A stretch of 64,000 bases of DNA from Flaccisagitta enflata (lineage: Eukaryota > Chaetognatha > Sagittoidea > Aphragmophora), in contig OZ231127.1 in assembly GCA_965153355.1 (NCBI GenBank), positions 98,084,001 to 98,148,000 on the forward strand. Reading direction: 5' to 3'. Positions 22,540 to 32,573 of the stretch are shown here, one piece after another. Numbering within the stretch: position 1 is the stretch's first letter; every line of letters starts with the position of its first letter. The notes below the pieces were generated by a model that had not been told where the DNA came from, did not search any database, and saw nothing but the letters and a program-made list of their open reading frames with translations. Both the position numbers and the translations under genes were made by a program.

Positions 22540-23322
22540 GAAGGCCGGATACACGGCTACCCCAGTCGCGTGCGGGTGGGCAGGGGCTGTATTTGAGGTC
22601 ACTCAATCATTTGGGCAGGAGCGGTGAGGCCAAAGACCGCAAAAACCAAAAAAAAACAGTAAAGTGTGACAGACCAACGGACGGACCAATGGACGGACCG
22701 ACAAAGCAGGTTGTACCCCGTGTTCAATCTCAAAGTTGGAAAAGTAAAAAGCTTACATTTCTAAACGCAACCAGTCAGTGATTTCAAATCATTTTTCTCT
22801 TGTAGTAATATGGTTGACGTTTTTTGTGTGAAAATTTCATTGGTCTAGCCTTTATAGTTTGTTCACAATATCAATTTTAAGTAAAACAAGTATATCAAGT
22901 TTGTGTTAAAAAACTCTCCTTTTTATCATGATAGTTTTTCTTAAAATTGCTCTGATTTCTAAAAAATTCAAAGTAAAAACTCCAGATTGGACTCAAATTA
23001 AGTATAATTTGAAAATGTTTACATCTGTGACCAATTTGGCACCGTTTGAGAATTAAAGGCAAAATACTGAAAAAAACAATGTTGATGAAAATATTAGTTT
23101 TTGAGCTTCAACTGTAAACACTTGTTTTACTTCAAATTGATGTTGTGGACAAACCATTTAAGCTAGACCAATGAAATTTGTACACAAAAAATGTCAAACA
23201 TAATACTACAAGAGAAAAATGGTTTGAAATCACTGACCTAGTGCGTTTAGAAATGTAAGCTTTTTACTTTTCCGACTTTGAGATTGAACACCCTGTAGAG
23301 TCGCGTAGCACGCGACTAAAAA
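22540..23322 (-). mobile_element. R element, complete, carrying a MITE
   Basis: AAGGCCGGATACACGG, CAGTCGCGTGCGGGTGGGCA, CAGTAAAGTGTGACAGACC and GGACGGACCAATGG precede the MITE (22716-23295). After it follow GAGTCGCGTAGCACGCGACT and AAAAA. The MITE therefore entered at TTGTA|GAGTC next to the R head. Confidence 0.88.
22716..23295. mobile_element. Mariner-like MITE with about 200 bp TIRs
   Basis: CCCCGTGTTCAATCTCAAAG at the left, CTTTGAGATTGAACACCCTG at the right, flanked by TA (22714-22715, 23296-23297). The arms stay paired inward past TTGGTCTAGCC/GGCTAGACCAA-like positions. Second copy at 53230-55594. Confidence 0.9.
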
Positions 23323-23383
23323 CCAAGCAGTTTTTGCTGCCCAACCATCCGCGACTGGGATAGCCATGTATCCGGCCTTGTTT
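23323..23383 (+). mobile_element. R2 3'-end fragment
   Basis: CAACCATCCGCGACTGGGAT then TATCCGGCCTTGTTT, directly behind the previous R element. Confidence 0.75.
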
Positions 23384-23526
23384 CAAAAACAAAACAATGG
23401 GTTCAATGAAAGTATGAAGCCTTTATATTCTGCTGATAAAATCATCAAATCTTTGTTAAAGTTGATTGTAAAGATGGTGGTTGACCTTGCAATCTGTTCA
23501 AAACCTTGCAATTGCGCTAGGATGCC

Positions 23527-23608
23527 TACTTGAGGCCTGGGATGCCTACCTGGGGCTGTGATGCCTTCCTGAGGGCTGGGATGCCTACCTGAGGGCTATG
23601 ATGCCTAC
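23527..23608 (-). repeat. Minisatellite derived from the exon B splice donor
   Basis: About four units of 19-24 bases carrying variants of CCTCAGGTAGGCATC (minus strand), starting at the exon B donor. Two units besides the true one retain CAG|GTAGGC; others are changed to GGAAGG or AAGTAGG. Confidence 0.75.
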
Positions 23609-23692
23609 CTGAGGGTCTTCGCCATAGAAAATGATATCTGGTCTCACCAACTCGTCGCAAACGTCGCAATTAGGAATTTGGATTGACTTCAC
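23609..23692 (-). CDS. SIRT2-like: Sirtuin exon B (second zinc CxxC, RPDIIFYGE)
   Basis: Exactly 28 codons in phase 0 on both sides. The translation runs from VKSIQIPNCDVCDELV to RPDIIFYGEDPQ. CDVC is the second half of the sirtuin zinc site; the spacing from CFRC in exon A is 20 residues across the junction, within the usual family range. RPDIIFYGE is the conserved (V/K)PDIVFFGE block after the zinc module. The acceptor is TCAACAG|GTG and the donor CCTCAG|GTAGGC. The exon is closely followed, on the minus strand, by a minisatellite built from its own donor site. It links in frame to exon A upstream and exon C downstream. Confidence 0.93.
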
Positions 23693-23751
23693 CTGTTGAG
23701 GAAGCATTCGATATGAGTGTATTTGAAGCCCCAATCTTGGGTATTTCCGAG

Positions 23752-23800
23752 TACCGTATTTCCTCTAATTTGCGCCCCTCCTCTAACTAGCGCATGCGAG
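23752..23800 (+). mobile_element. Fragment of a TACCGTATTTCCTCTAATT element
   Basis: GTACCGTATTTCCTCTAATT then GCGCCCCTCCTCTAACTAGC. The opposite end type (AATTAGAAGAAATACGGTA) occurs at 34022-34042. Confidence 0.6.
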
Positions 23801-23807
23801 ATTTACA

Positions 23808-23930
23808 GGGTAAGAATGACTTAGAATGACTTAGAATGGCTTAGAATGACTTTGAATAACTTAAAATGACCTAAAATGTCCAAAAAGGACTTAAAATGAC
23901 TAAAAATGCCTTGGAATGACTTAAGGCCGA
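23808..23930 (-). repeat. R1 core array without ends
   Basis: TTAGAATGACTTAGAATGGC units, the reverse of AAGTCATTCT. Confidence 0.75.
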
Positions 23931-24179
23931 ACCCTTATTGGGAAGGGGATTTTCAGTCAGCGTCTGAGAGGGCTTAAGAGGCTGTGATAGACCATCACCA
24001 TGGTGACATTTTGTCGAGCTGAGAAAAAACCAAACTTTTTCAATTTTCCATTTAAGGACATTTTTTTTATATCACTGTTTATGTTGTCCCTATAGGTACT
24101 CAACCATAATAACATCAATTCCTTAAATGGCCGGGGTAATTTGTATAGACTATGGTCCAGTACTTAGCAATCATTACCC

Positions 24180-24336
24180 AGACTATGAGCTCACTGGCGT
24201 TGGTAAGAAACGTTCCTGCGTAATTCCAATCATCGCCTTGAGCACGCGTGAAAAGTTCTTCTACATTAACTCTCTGCTCTCCTTCGTCGCTGTTAGAGAA
24301 TAACGTTTCTTTTTGTTCTAAAATTTTTCTGTTCAC
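24180..24336 (-). other. Unassigned open segment (possible exon)
   Basis: The minus-strand frame reads MNRKILEQKETLF, later VNVEELFTRAQGDDWNYAG and NASELIVW, with a possible donor TGG|GTAATG. Residue composition is protein-like, unlike the repeat frames. I recognise no domain. It lies in the intron between exons A and B of the sirtuin gene. It could be an alternative exon, a relic of another gene or chance. Confidence 0.2.
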
Positions 24337-24408
24337 ATTTTTTTTTTTGCGTTTGTTTTCATTGTTTTTTTATTTCTTTTATGATTTCTTTCTTGGACAT
24401 CGCTTTTA

Positions 24409-24555
24409 AGTCGCGGACACGCGACTCTACACCTTGCCATGTTGGTCGGTAGGTCCGTCGGTCCGTCGGTAGGAAATATTTCTGAAATTGTGATCATTAC
24501 TGCTCCTGCCTAACCAACCTTCCGCGACGGGATTGTCATATATCCGGCCTTGTTT
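24409..24555 (+). mobile_element. R2 element
   Basis: Head AGTCGCGGACACGCGACTCT, CACCTTGCCATGTTGGTCGG, end CTTCCGCGACGGGATTGTC and TATCCGGCCTTGTTT. Confidence 0.88.
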
Positions 24556-24633
24556 AGTTGTGGACACAGATTTCTGAAAGAGGCTTTGCCCATTGGTTGA
24601 TCGGTCCGCGACGCTCGAGTTGAAAAGTACGAG

Positions 24634-24637
<4 letters not shown>

Positions 24638-24689
<52 letters not shown>

Positions 24690-24902
24690 GACAGACAGAC
24701 ACGGACAGACAGAGATGGACAGAGACGGACAGACATGTATCCAAGACGGGCAGACAGAGAGACGGACGCAGACACAGAGAGAGATGGACAGACAGAGGGA
24801 CAGACGGACACAGAAAGACTGACAGACACAGACAAACAGACAGCCAAATACAAACAGACACAGACAGATAGACAGACAGGCACAGACAGACAGGCAGAGA
24901 GA
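24638..24902 (+). repeat. (GA)n followed by (CAGA)-rich array
   Basis: Pure GA to 24685, then irregular GACAGACAGACAC units. Confidence 0.9.
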
Positions 24903-24924
24903 TATGCGTGCATGAATACCGCGT

Positions 24925-25039
24925 TAACACTGATTTCATATGTCCATGATAGCCACAGCAGTTGGAACTGCAGAATCGATAATGATGGCCTCGTCTTCTG
25001 CTTCATCATGTTTAGCAAACTCATGTTCCAATTGTTCCA
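24925..25039 (-). other. Unassigned acidic open segment
   Basis: On the minus strand one frame reads VEQLEHEFAKHDEAEDEAI, then DSAVPTAVAIMDI and a stop. It abuts the left arm of the inverted duplication at 25040. No family recognised; a coding relic is possible. Confidence 0.2.
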
Positions 25040-25628
25040 CACCATCCGTTCAAACTACCGCCAGGAGGTTTTTAGTATTACTCTGGATTTTCCACTTGTT
25101 TACACTCAATATGGACCTCCTGAACTAGAATCCAGCTTCAAAGAAATCTTTCTTTTTTTCCTGTTCCTTTTTATCCTGTTCTGCATCTTAGAGGGTTGTT
25201 AGAAAACCATTTTGAATAGCATATTTGAATTCCTGATAAAATTTCCTTTCATTTGATAGGTCGCACTATATATTTTTGATAGAGATCAAATTTTCAATTT
25301 TTTAGCCACCGTTGCACTTTTAGTGACGGTGGCATAAAAAGTAAAATTTTCTTTTTCTTTATAAAATTATATAGTGCGACCTATCAAATGAAAGGAAATT
25401 TCATCAGGAATTCAAATATGCTATCTAAAAGGATCTTCTGACAACCCAAAAAATTCTGACTGGAAAATGAGATAAAAATGAATCAATTTTGTATTTTTTT
25501 CGAAAGGCGCCACAAGAAAGATTTCTTTGAAGCTGGATTCTAGTTCGGGAAGGCCATATTGAGTGTAAACAAGCAGAAAATCCAGAGTAATACTAAAAAC
25601 CACCTGGCGGTAGTTTGAAAGGATGGTG
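25040..25628. repeat. Inverted duplication with about 280 bp arms
   Basis: Left arm starts CACCATCC at 25040; right arm ends GGATGGTG at 25628. The centre is GCCACCGT (25305-25312) against ACGGTGGC (25326-25333). Both arms translate outward to the same peptide (SNYRQ-VFSITLDF, YTQYG, PELESSFKEIF), unidentified. Arms differ by substitutions and small indels. Confidence 0.9.
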
Positions 25629-25764
25629 TCCATGGCATCATCTTTGTTGGCATTTATGTTCGGCAGCAGTATGTTCAACAGCGTCAGGCCAGATGTCATG
25701 CCTGAAGTGAGTAAAAACTGCATGCACATGATAAACTTTGTCTAAAACGAATATGATCTGATCT

Positions 25765-26230
25765 GCGAAAGAAGACAGAGGAAGAAACGAATGAACAAAT
25801 GAATAAACGAACGAACAAATAAACAAACAAACGAACGAACGAGGGAATCAAACGAACGTGCGGAGGAGGGATTGAACAAACAAGGGGGGGAGGGAAATGG
25901 ACAAAGGAATGAGGAGAGGAGGGAACAAATGAACAAATGAACCAACGAAGTGAGAAGGGAACAAACAAACGAGGGGAGAAGGGAACGAAAGAAAAAAGGG
26001 AGGAGGGAACTAACGAGGGGAGGAGGGAACAAACATACAAATGAATGAGAGGAGGGAGCAAACATATGAATGAATGAGGGGAGGAGGGAATGAACGAACG
26101 AACGAAGGGAGGAGGGAACAAACAAACGAACAAGGGGAGGAGGGAATAGAACCAACGAACAAGGGGAGGAGGGAACGATTGAACGAACGAACGAGGGGAG
26201 GAGGGAACAGAAAAGAAAGAAAGATAGAAA
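25765..26230 (+). repeat. Purine-rich minisatellite GGGGAGGAGGGAACAAAC
   Basis: Units of GAACGAACGA plus GGGGAGGAGG, followed by GAAA repeats. The next bases (26232-26290) are the reverse of an R3 3' end, so the array may be the core of a minus-strand R3 copy. Confidence 0.8.
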
Positions 26231-26231
26231 G

Positions 26232-26290
26232 AAAGAAAGAAAGAAGTGACGCGGGGTCACAATATTGTTCCGGACGGGTGGGCAGGGGCA
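26232..26290 (-). mobile_element. R3 3' end
   Basis: GACGCGGGGTCACAATATTG then CCGGACGGGTGGGCAGGGGC. Confidence 0.7.
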
Positions 26291-26519
26291 TTCATTCATC
26301 CTTCATTCATTCAATCATTCATATATTCTTTCATTCATCATTCATAGTCATTTTGTTCAATCTCTTCTTGGTGCCGCTCTTTGCTGACTAGGTGTCAACC
26401 AAGACAAGGAATTACGTTTGGAAAATAAAGTCGCTTAACGTCCTACTCGATCGGATGATTCGTACAGACAAAACACTGAAGGAGAAATTACCAACGCGAT
26501 TCTCGCTTACATGTACATG

Positions 26520-26619
26520 AACGTGTGTGTGTGTGTATTTGTGTGTGCCTGTGTGTGTGTGTGTTTGTGTGTGCCTGTGTGTGTGTGGCTGTGTGCGTAC
26601 ATAAAAGCGTGTGTGCTTG

Positions 26620-26700
<81 letters not shown>

Positions 26701-26755
26701 TAGACAGACCGAGAGATAGAAAGATAGACAGAGAGACAGACAGAGGGATAGAGAC
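26520..26755 (+). repeat. (TG)n, (GA)n and (GACA)n microsatellites
   Basis: Three adjacent blocks: TG to about 26592, GA 26622-26680, GACA/GATA to 26755. Confidence 0.92.
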
Positions 26756-26836
26756 AGTTGATCATCAGTTGTAAATCGCATGTTAGATGTTTAATTTACT
26801 TTTGTGTGCTTAATGTAAGTAATGATATTCATTGGG

Positions 26837-26963
26837 AAACAAGGCCAAGTAGGCCAATACGTGCGCCGTGTGGATTGTCGAACAAATGCGTAACCGACCG
26901 ACCGACCGACCGACCAACGGACGGACAGAGCCTCTTATTGACGTGCGTTGGCGCACGTAAAAA
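26837..26963 (-). mobile_element. R4 element
   Basis: AACAAGGCCAAGTAGGCC, ACGTGCGCCGTGTGG, ACCGACCGACCGACC, then ACGTGCGTTGGCGCACGT and AAAAA: the head palindrome is different in sequence from R1 but again mirrored at the other end. Confidence 0.8.
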
Positions 26964-27620
26964 GTTGAAGTCAGTCTTCGACTTTTTGACATATTCGAGA
27001 GAAACAGGGTTTTCATTTTCTTAAGAGGAAGTTGGGCATCTCCACCGAGCAAATGAGCCCTCCAATAAAAATGATAGGGTAAGTAAATAGGATAATTCTC
27101 CTTTATTTGGTGCCAAGCAGAATGCTCTACGACAAATATTTTTCGCGCTATGATTTTTTAAAGATTTATTTACGAAAAATTCAAATGGAATTTTTTTCGA
27201 TTTTTTTTTATTTTGTGTAGGATCAATAAAGGATAGAATTTATGTTAATTTGAGCATGCAAATACAAAAAAAAATGTTTATGAGCACGGCTGCTCATCAG
27301 TGAGGCTGTTTTTGAGCATTTTAGCTCATTTAGCTCACTTAGCTGAGTCTATTTTTTCTGATTTCAAATATGATAAATAAACGAATATTTCTATACTTGT
27401 TGATGCAAGCAAATAAAATCATTGAATGATTTTGAATACTTTAGCTCATCTAGCTCATTTGGCTCAGTTTTATTTTTCTCTGATTTTCAGTGCAATCAAT
27501 ACATACAATTGTTTTTGATATGATCTAGCAAAAAAAAATTTCAGTGGCTGAAGACAAAAGCATGGTCGAAAGTGACCAATGCTTACGACGGTTTTCCTCA
27601 CGGCGACAGCCGCCATTACT
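26964..27620. repeat. Dispersed repeats of unknown class
   Basis: 26970-27150 matches 58130-58300 (GGTGCCAAGCAGAATG). 27240-27470 matches 8690-8800. 27474-27620 (GTGCAATCAATACATACAAT ... CGACAGCCGCCATTACTGGT) matches 9480-9536 plus 9995-10040 and 11120-11150. Confidence 0.6.
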
Positions 27621-28205
27621 GGTACATATGCACGAGACTTATCATTCTTCAACTTGTATATCTATCAGATGCAGAAGGGAGGCAGGAAGAATGATTCGAT
27701 GCAAGAGCATGGAAAAATTGGAAACCCCGCATGACGATATAATGCTGATGGCATGATCAACGCGGTTGCATTCATCGTTGCAACAGCGGCTATAATGGAG
27801 CCGCCATCAATATATTGGGACTGGCTTTCATACGCTTAAGATGTATTTGATTATTTTGTACATTCCATCATGAATATTCTCTTCTATTTTTCTAACAAAG
27901 AATCATCATTTTTTTTTCATTTTTCTCTGACTTCATGAAAATTCATCAATAAATCCGCGCCTGCCCACCCGTTCGCGACTGGGGGGGAGTGTATACAGCT
28001 TTGTTTTATAGTCACGGAGCCATAAACTGATATGCTCACATTTTGTCTTTTTGCATGAAACAAAAGAAAAAAAAATAAAAGTGAAACTGTTCATCATTGC
28101 CTCCTTTAATAAGCAGGGTGTGACTGTACTTTTGACGCATGATATATGATCATTCTGTGTATCGAGTACTATGCAAATTGTATGCTTACGCCTATTCTAT
28201 TTTTA
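27621..28205. other. Unassigned intron sequence with one R 3' fragment
   Basis: 27953-28006 is an R2 end (GCCCACCCGTTCGCGACTGG ... CTTTGTTTT). The rest is unassigned. Confidence 0.45.
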
Positions 28206-28342
28206 GTCGCGGACACTCGACTCTGAACTTGCCATGTTGGTCCGTCTGTCGGTCCGTCGGTCACATTTTTGATTCGCGAGTGGTTTTTGCATTACCGCCC
28301 CTGTCCAACGATCCGCGACTGAATTGCCGTGTATCTGGCTTT
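28206..28342 (+). mobile_element. R2 element
   Basis: AGTCGCGGACACTCGACTCT head, GTCGGTCCGTCGG, end GATCCGCGACTGAATTGCCG and TATCTGGCTTTTT. Directly followed by T-runs. Confidence 0.85.
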
Positions 28343-28466
28343 TTTTTTTTTTTTTGCCTTTCGCCTTTCTTCAAGCTGACTTTCTTTCTGGCTGTTTGCT
28401 GCGTTTTTTTTTCTTTTTTTTTCTCTCTTTCTCTGTTTCTCTGTTTCTTTCTTTCTTTATTTTTCA

Positions 28467-28606
28467 GTCGCGAGCACGCGACTCTACAACCCATTCTGTC
28501 CGTCTGTCTGTTGGTCGGTCGGTCACACATTGCTTCGCTTAAATTTTTTTTCACCGCCCCTGCCCACCCGCACGCGACTAAGATAGCCATGTATCTGGCC
28601 TTGTTT
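28467..28606 (+). mobile_element. R2-type element
   Basis: CAGTCGCGAGCACGCGACTC head, ends CCGCACGCGACTAAGATAGC and TATCTGGCCTTGTTT, enclosed by TTTC repeats. Confidence 0.87.
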
Positions 28607-28660
28607 CTTTCTTTCTTTTTTCTTTTTTTCTTTCTTTTTTTCTTTCTTCCGTTTTATTTC

Positions 28661-28860
28661 TAGTTGCTTACACCCAACTCTATAAGAGGCTTTGTCCGCC
28701 TGTCGGCCCGTCGGTCTGTTGGTCCGTGAACACGAGTTGAAAAATAGAAAATGAACATTTCAAACACTTATGTGTTTATCTATTGGGGTTGGGGTTTGGA
28801 TTGAGGTTGGATGCCCCTGCCCACCTGTCCGCAACGATATTGTGACCCCGCGTCAACTGT
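28661..28860 (+). mobile_element. R3 element
   Basis: CTAGTTGCTTACACCCAACT head, TATAAGAGGCTTTGTCCGCC, GCCCACCTGTCCGCAACGAT, TGTGACCCCGCGTCAACTG end. Confidence 0.83.
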
Positions 28861-28929
28861 TTTCATTCTTTCATTCTTTCTTCTCTTCTTTTTTTTTCTT
28901 TTTTCCTTGCTTTCTTTCTTTTACGTTGC

Positions 28930-29350
28930 TTAGGCCGGGATTAGGTCACTGAGGCCAGGATTAGGTCGCTGAGGCCAAGACTAGATTGCTGAGACCAAGA
29001 TTGGGACACTCAGGCCAAGATTGGGTCGCTCGGCCAAGTGTTGGTGGCTCATGCCAAGTTTAGGTTGCTCAGACCAAGAGTAGGTTGGTCAGGCCAAGAT
29101 TAGGTCACTCAGGCCATGATTAGGTCGCGATTAGGTCGCTCAGGCCGTGATAAGGTCATTTACGCCGTGATAAGGTCGCTGAGGCTGCGATTAGGTCGCT
29201 TAGGCCGCGATTAGGTCCCTGAGGTCGCTATTAGGTCGCTAAGGCCGCGATAATATTGCTGAGGATGAGATTAGGTTACGCAGGCCAGGATTAGGTAGCT
29301 GCTGCTGGGATATGGTCGCTGAGGCCAGATTTAGGTCGCTGAGGTCGTGA
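28930..29350 (+). repeat. 20 bp minisatellite TTAGGTCGCTGAGGCCGCGA
   Basis: About 21 units with decay towards both ends. Not shared with other arrays. Confidence 0.88.
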
Positions 29351-29580
29351 TTTGGTCGCCAACGCGGATGTACTGCTTTTTGGGTGGCTGTAAAGCATGA
29401 GGTGCGCCCGTATGGCTAACGCACAGTCGAAACACGTCACTGGTGGCCATAGTGTGCTACGCGCGGCCGTATAGTGTCACGCACGGAGCTGAAATCAAAT
29501 ACTAGTACTCCCGCATGGTGAGGCTCTCATTTCACTTGTTTTTATATTTATATTTTACTCGAAACTCTTCATAGCACCCA

Positions 29581-29652
29581 GCGGCGGTAGCGTAGTGGTA
29601 GTGTGTCGGACTTAACACGGCAAGGTCGCGAGTTCGATCCCTGACTTTCTCT
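29581..29652 (+). ncRNA. tRNA-like sequence, probable SINE head
   Basis: A box TAGCGTAGTGG and B box GAGTTCGATCC at tRNA spacing, with CTTAACA at the anticodon-loop position. The T stem and acceptor stem pair poorly, so not a functional tRNA by eye. Confidence 0.45.
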
Positions 29653-29837
29653 TCATTTTTAATTCGCTTCAGGCCTGCTGAATGGGTTGCAATTGAGCAG
29701 TGCTACCGAAAATGTTTTTGGAAGTTTTTTGACTAACTTCCTATCAATGGACTGGGCAATGGGCACAAATTTATGATCAGCTCACGGTCTTTTATCCACT
29801 GAATTTTTTGTAGAGATATTTAAGGTAATCTCTATTC

Positions 29838-30028
29838 TGCCTTAAAATGACTTAGAATGACTCAAAATGACTTAGAATAACTATTAATGATTAAAAAAGA
29901 CTTAAAATGACCTTAGAGTTGACGTTATATTGCAAAAAAAGTAAAGTGTAATGGACCGACGGATGGACAGACCGACGGACCAACGGACGGACCAACAAAG
30001 CAGGGTGTAGAGTCGTGTGCACGCGACC
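29838..30028 (-). mobile_element. R1 element, 3' end missing
   Basis: TTAAAATGACTTAGAATG array, AAAAGTAAAGTGTAATGG, GACCGACGGATGGACAG, GAGTCGTGTGCACGCGAC head. No GGCCTTGTTT mirror at the left. Confidence 0.8.
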
Positions 30029-30079
30029 ATTCCAGTAAGTTTTTCATTTTTTACAGCTCATTTGTGCGCCTTTGGTTCC

Positions 30080-30280
30080 CTAGAGACATGATTTATGGGT
30101 GACCAAATTGAAGATTTTTTCAAGAAATTTCTTTTGGGTGCAATCCAACATCTGTGGATTTATTTGTTTAGAAGTAATACTCAAAGATGGGGAACAATAT
30201 TCAATACATGAGAAAATCAAGGATTGGCAGAGTAGTTTACATACATGCTGATTCATAAAACGAGCATTCTGGTCTGTCAA
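30080..30280 (-). pseudogene. Relic of a non-LTR reverse transcriptase C-terminus
   Basis: Minus strand: FMNQHVCKLLCQSLIFSCIE then YCSPSL, the usual pattern after the RT thumb (LxxSxIxxxxxYCxxxW). The following DCTQKKFLEKIFNLVT also occurs on the plus strand at 36145-36210. Confidence 0.45.
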
Positions 30281-30284
30281 AGGT

Positions 30285-31230
30285 TATACGCGATAGCCTT
30301 CACGTGTTGCAAAGAAAATGTGCCCGCTCTTCTCTTGGTATGAATTCTCGTGCTCACATTGGTAATGAAGAGCTTTTGGAGTTAAATTGGCTTCCCTTTT
30401 TTTCAACGGGTTTCCTTTTTGGGCAGCGGCCCCGAAGGGGCCGATGACCTATGCTTTCACACAGGGGAATTTTCTCCTCCTCCTCCAGCGTACCCCCCCC
30501 CCTCGAGGCTCAAATCCTAGCTTCGAGGCTCAAATCCCAGCCTGGAGGCTCAAATCCCAGCCTGGAGGCTCAAATCCCAGCCTGAAGTCTCAAATCCCAG
30601 CCTGGAGGCCTAAATCCTAGCCTGGATGCCCAAATCCTAGCCTCGAGGCTTAAATCCCAGCCTTGAGGCTCAAATCTCAGCCTCGAGGCTCAAATCCTAG
30701 TCTGAAGGCCCTAATTCTAGTCTCAAGGCTCTAATCCCAGCCTCGAGGCTTAAATCTCAGCCTTGAGGCTCAAATCCCAGCCTCAAGGCCCCAATGCCAG
30801 CCTCCAGGCCCTAATCCCAGCCTTGAGGCTCAAATAAAAACAGCATAGGTCATCGGCCCCTTCGGGGCCGCTGCCCCTCTAACCACCTTACACCCAAACA
30901 CTCACATAGGGGCAACGGGTACCGCTGACCATCTAACGCTTTTGCGACTATTTAGTTTAACTCATGCTTACAAGGTAGAAAATGGCCTGTCCCCCTCTTA
31001 CATCTCTGACGAATTTTCTAGTGTTTTAAAGATTCACTCCTATAGCTTCAGACAAAGGCATGTCAATTTCTCTCTTGCGCTTTGTCGTAGCCCAACTGGT
31101 ACCTTTGAACGTAGTGTCATCACTGATTGGAATTCTCTCCCAGCCCAACTTAAGGAGGCTCGGTCTTTGCCCATCTTCAACGATACCTTCAGGCCCTATG
31201 ATATTCTTTTTGTCCTGTTGCTACAAGTTT
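30285..31230 (+). pseudogene. LINE ORF2 C-terminus relic, split by a G element
   Basis: 30285-30400 reads DSLHVLQRKCARSSLGMNSR then ELLELNWLP. 30954-31230 reads LTHAYKVENGLSPSYISDEF, later FERSVITDWNSLPAQLKEA. These are the post-RT segments common in animal LINEs. The G element at 30421-30952 interrupts them between WLP and THAYK. Confidence 0.65.
30421..30952 (+). mobile_element. G element, type I
   Basis: Complete: head, short pyrimidine tract, CCCCCCCC run, GAGGCTCAAATCCCAGCCTG units 30503-30830, inverted head, tail to GCGACTATT. Interrupts a LINE relic. Confidence 0.9.
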
Positions 31231-31765
31231 TGACGCAATTGCCGCGGATTTTTAGTTTATTCTTAGTTTACTTCAAGTTTATCTTTTTCTAACATCGTTA
31301 AGCTATGTGGACCTCAGTGTTAACAAATCTACCGATTTTTTTTGAGCATTCCATGGCAGATGGTGCCTTTACATTATTGCTTTTATTTTGAAATTTCATC
31401 TTTGCGTTTCTTTTACCGATTTTATTAATGTAATAACCACCTCATTTTTGTTCTCATTCTTCTTGTCTTACAACATTGAGAAAGAAAGAAACGAGAAAAT
31501 GAAAGCAATGATTTCATCTTCTATTCCAGTAAGACTTCATCAAGCTAAATGGCAAAGAGATACAAGAAATGGACACATAACATGGTAAAAAGGAAGAGGA
31601 AAAGCGAACATATGTTGAAAATGGATACAACAATGGAAAAATGGAGAGAGATGAAAAGAGAGAGACTGATCAGGGATTAACCTGATCAGGTGATCCCCCG
31701 ACCCTCATTAGATTGGGAATTACGACTTTGAGTGGTCATATTGTGGGTTGATTGAGAGATGATAG
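31231..31765. other. Unassigned sequence
   Basis: The plus-strand frame 31440-31660 contains IRLHQAKWQRDTRNGHITW-like text (VRLHQAKWQRDTRNG), not identified. No repeat family recognised. Confidence 0.3.
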
Positions 31766-31766
31766 G

Positions 31767-32542
31767 CTATGCCACTTGTTTAACGGCTGTGTCTTCCTCC
31801 GTTGTTGATGGACGAGTCCTTGGTCTTCCTGGGCCTCTTTTTTTGGTGTTGAGAAGAGGCTCAGTCGGACTGTGGGGTGTGGGTGATTCCGGCTTTTTAA
31901 TTACTTTGCGGAGGAGGGAATCATAGCAGTGAGGGAGTTCATGTCGGTCTTCATTGCGATTGAGCGAGGGCTGGATGGCTCTTATGGCCATAGCCTCTCT
32001 CAAACCTCTTTCATGCCAATCAGTAGCCTTAGAAAGGATTTTAATGTCTTCCGACCAAAAATGATGGTGAGCGTCGGCCGCGTGTTGCATGATGGCAGAC
32101 TTGTATGTACCAGGTGCGGTTTGAGCGGTGGAAAAATGCTCAGCGTTTCTGGCTGTGGCTGATCTCCCAGATTCACCAACGTAGTATTCCTCGCATGCAG
32201 TGCCATTGTGACCGGCGCAGCCATGGAAATAGACAACCCCATTTATGTCGAGTTTTTAGTCGCGGACACGCGACTCTACACCTTGCCGTGTCGGTTGGTA
32301 GGTCGGTCTGTCGGTAGGTCCGTCCGTCACATTTTTGAATTCCGAGCAGTTTCTGCATTACTGCTCCTGCCCAACCGTCCGCGACTGGATTGCTGTGTAT
32401 CCGGCCTTGTTTTATTTTGTCTTTGGGGTGAACTAAATGTTCGCGCAGCGTGCCTCGTGATCGAATAGAGGTAGAGATTCCTATTTGTCAGTGACGCCCT
32501 GATGGTACGGGTCACGTGACCCCTACGTTGTTGATAAAGTTG

Positions 32543-32573
<31 letters not shown>

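Noticed and set aside
25696-26299. Ser/Phe/Pro-rich minus-strand frames of 145 and 185 codons
   Set aside because: Translation of the purine-rich minisatellite.
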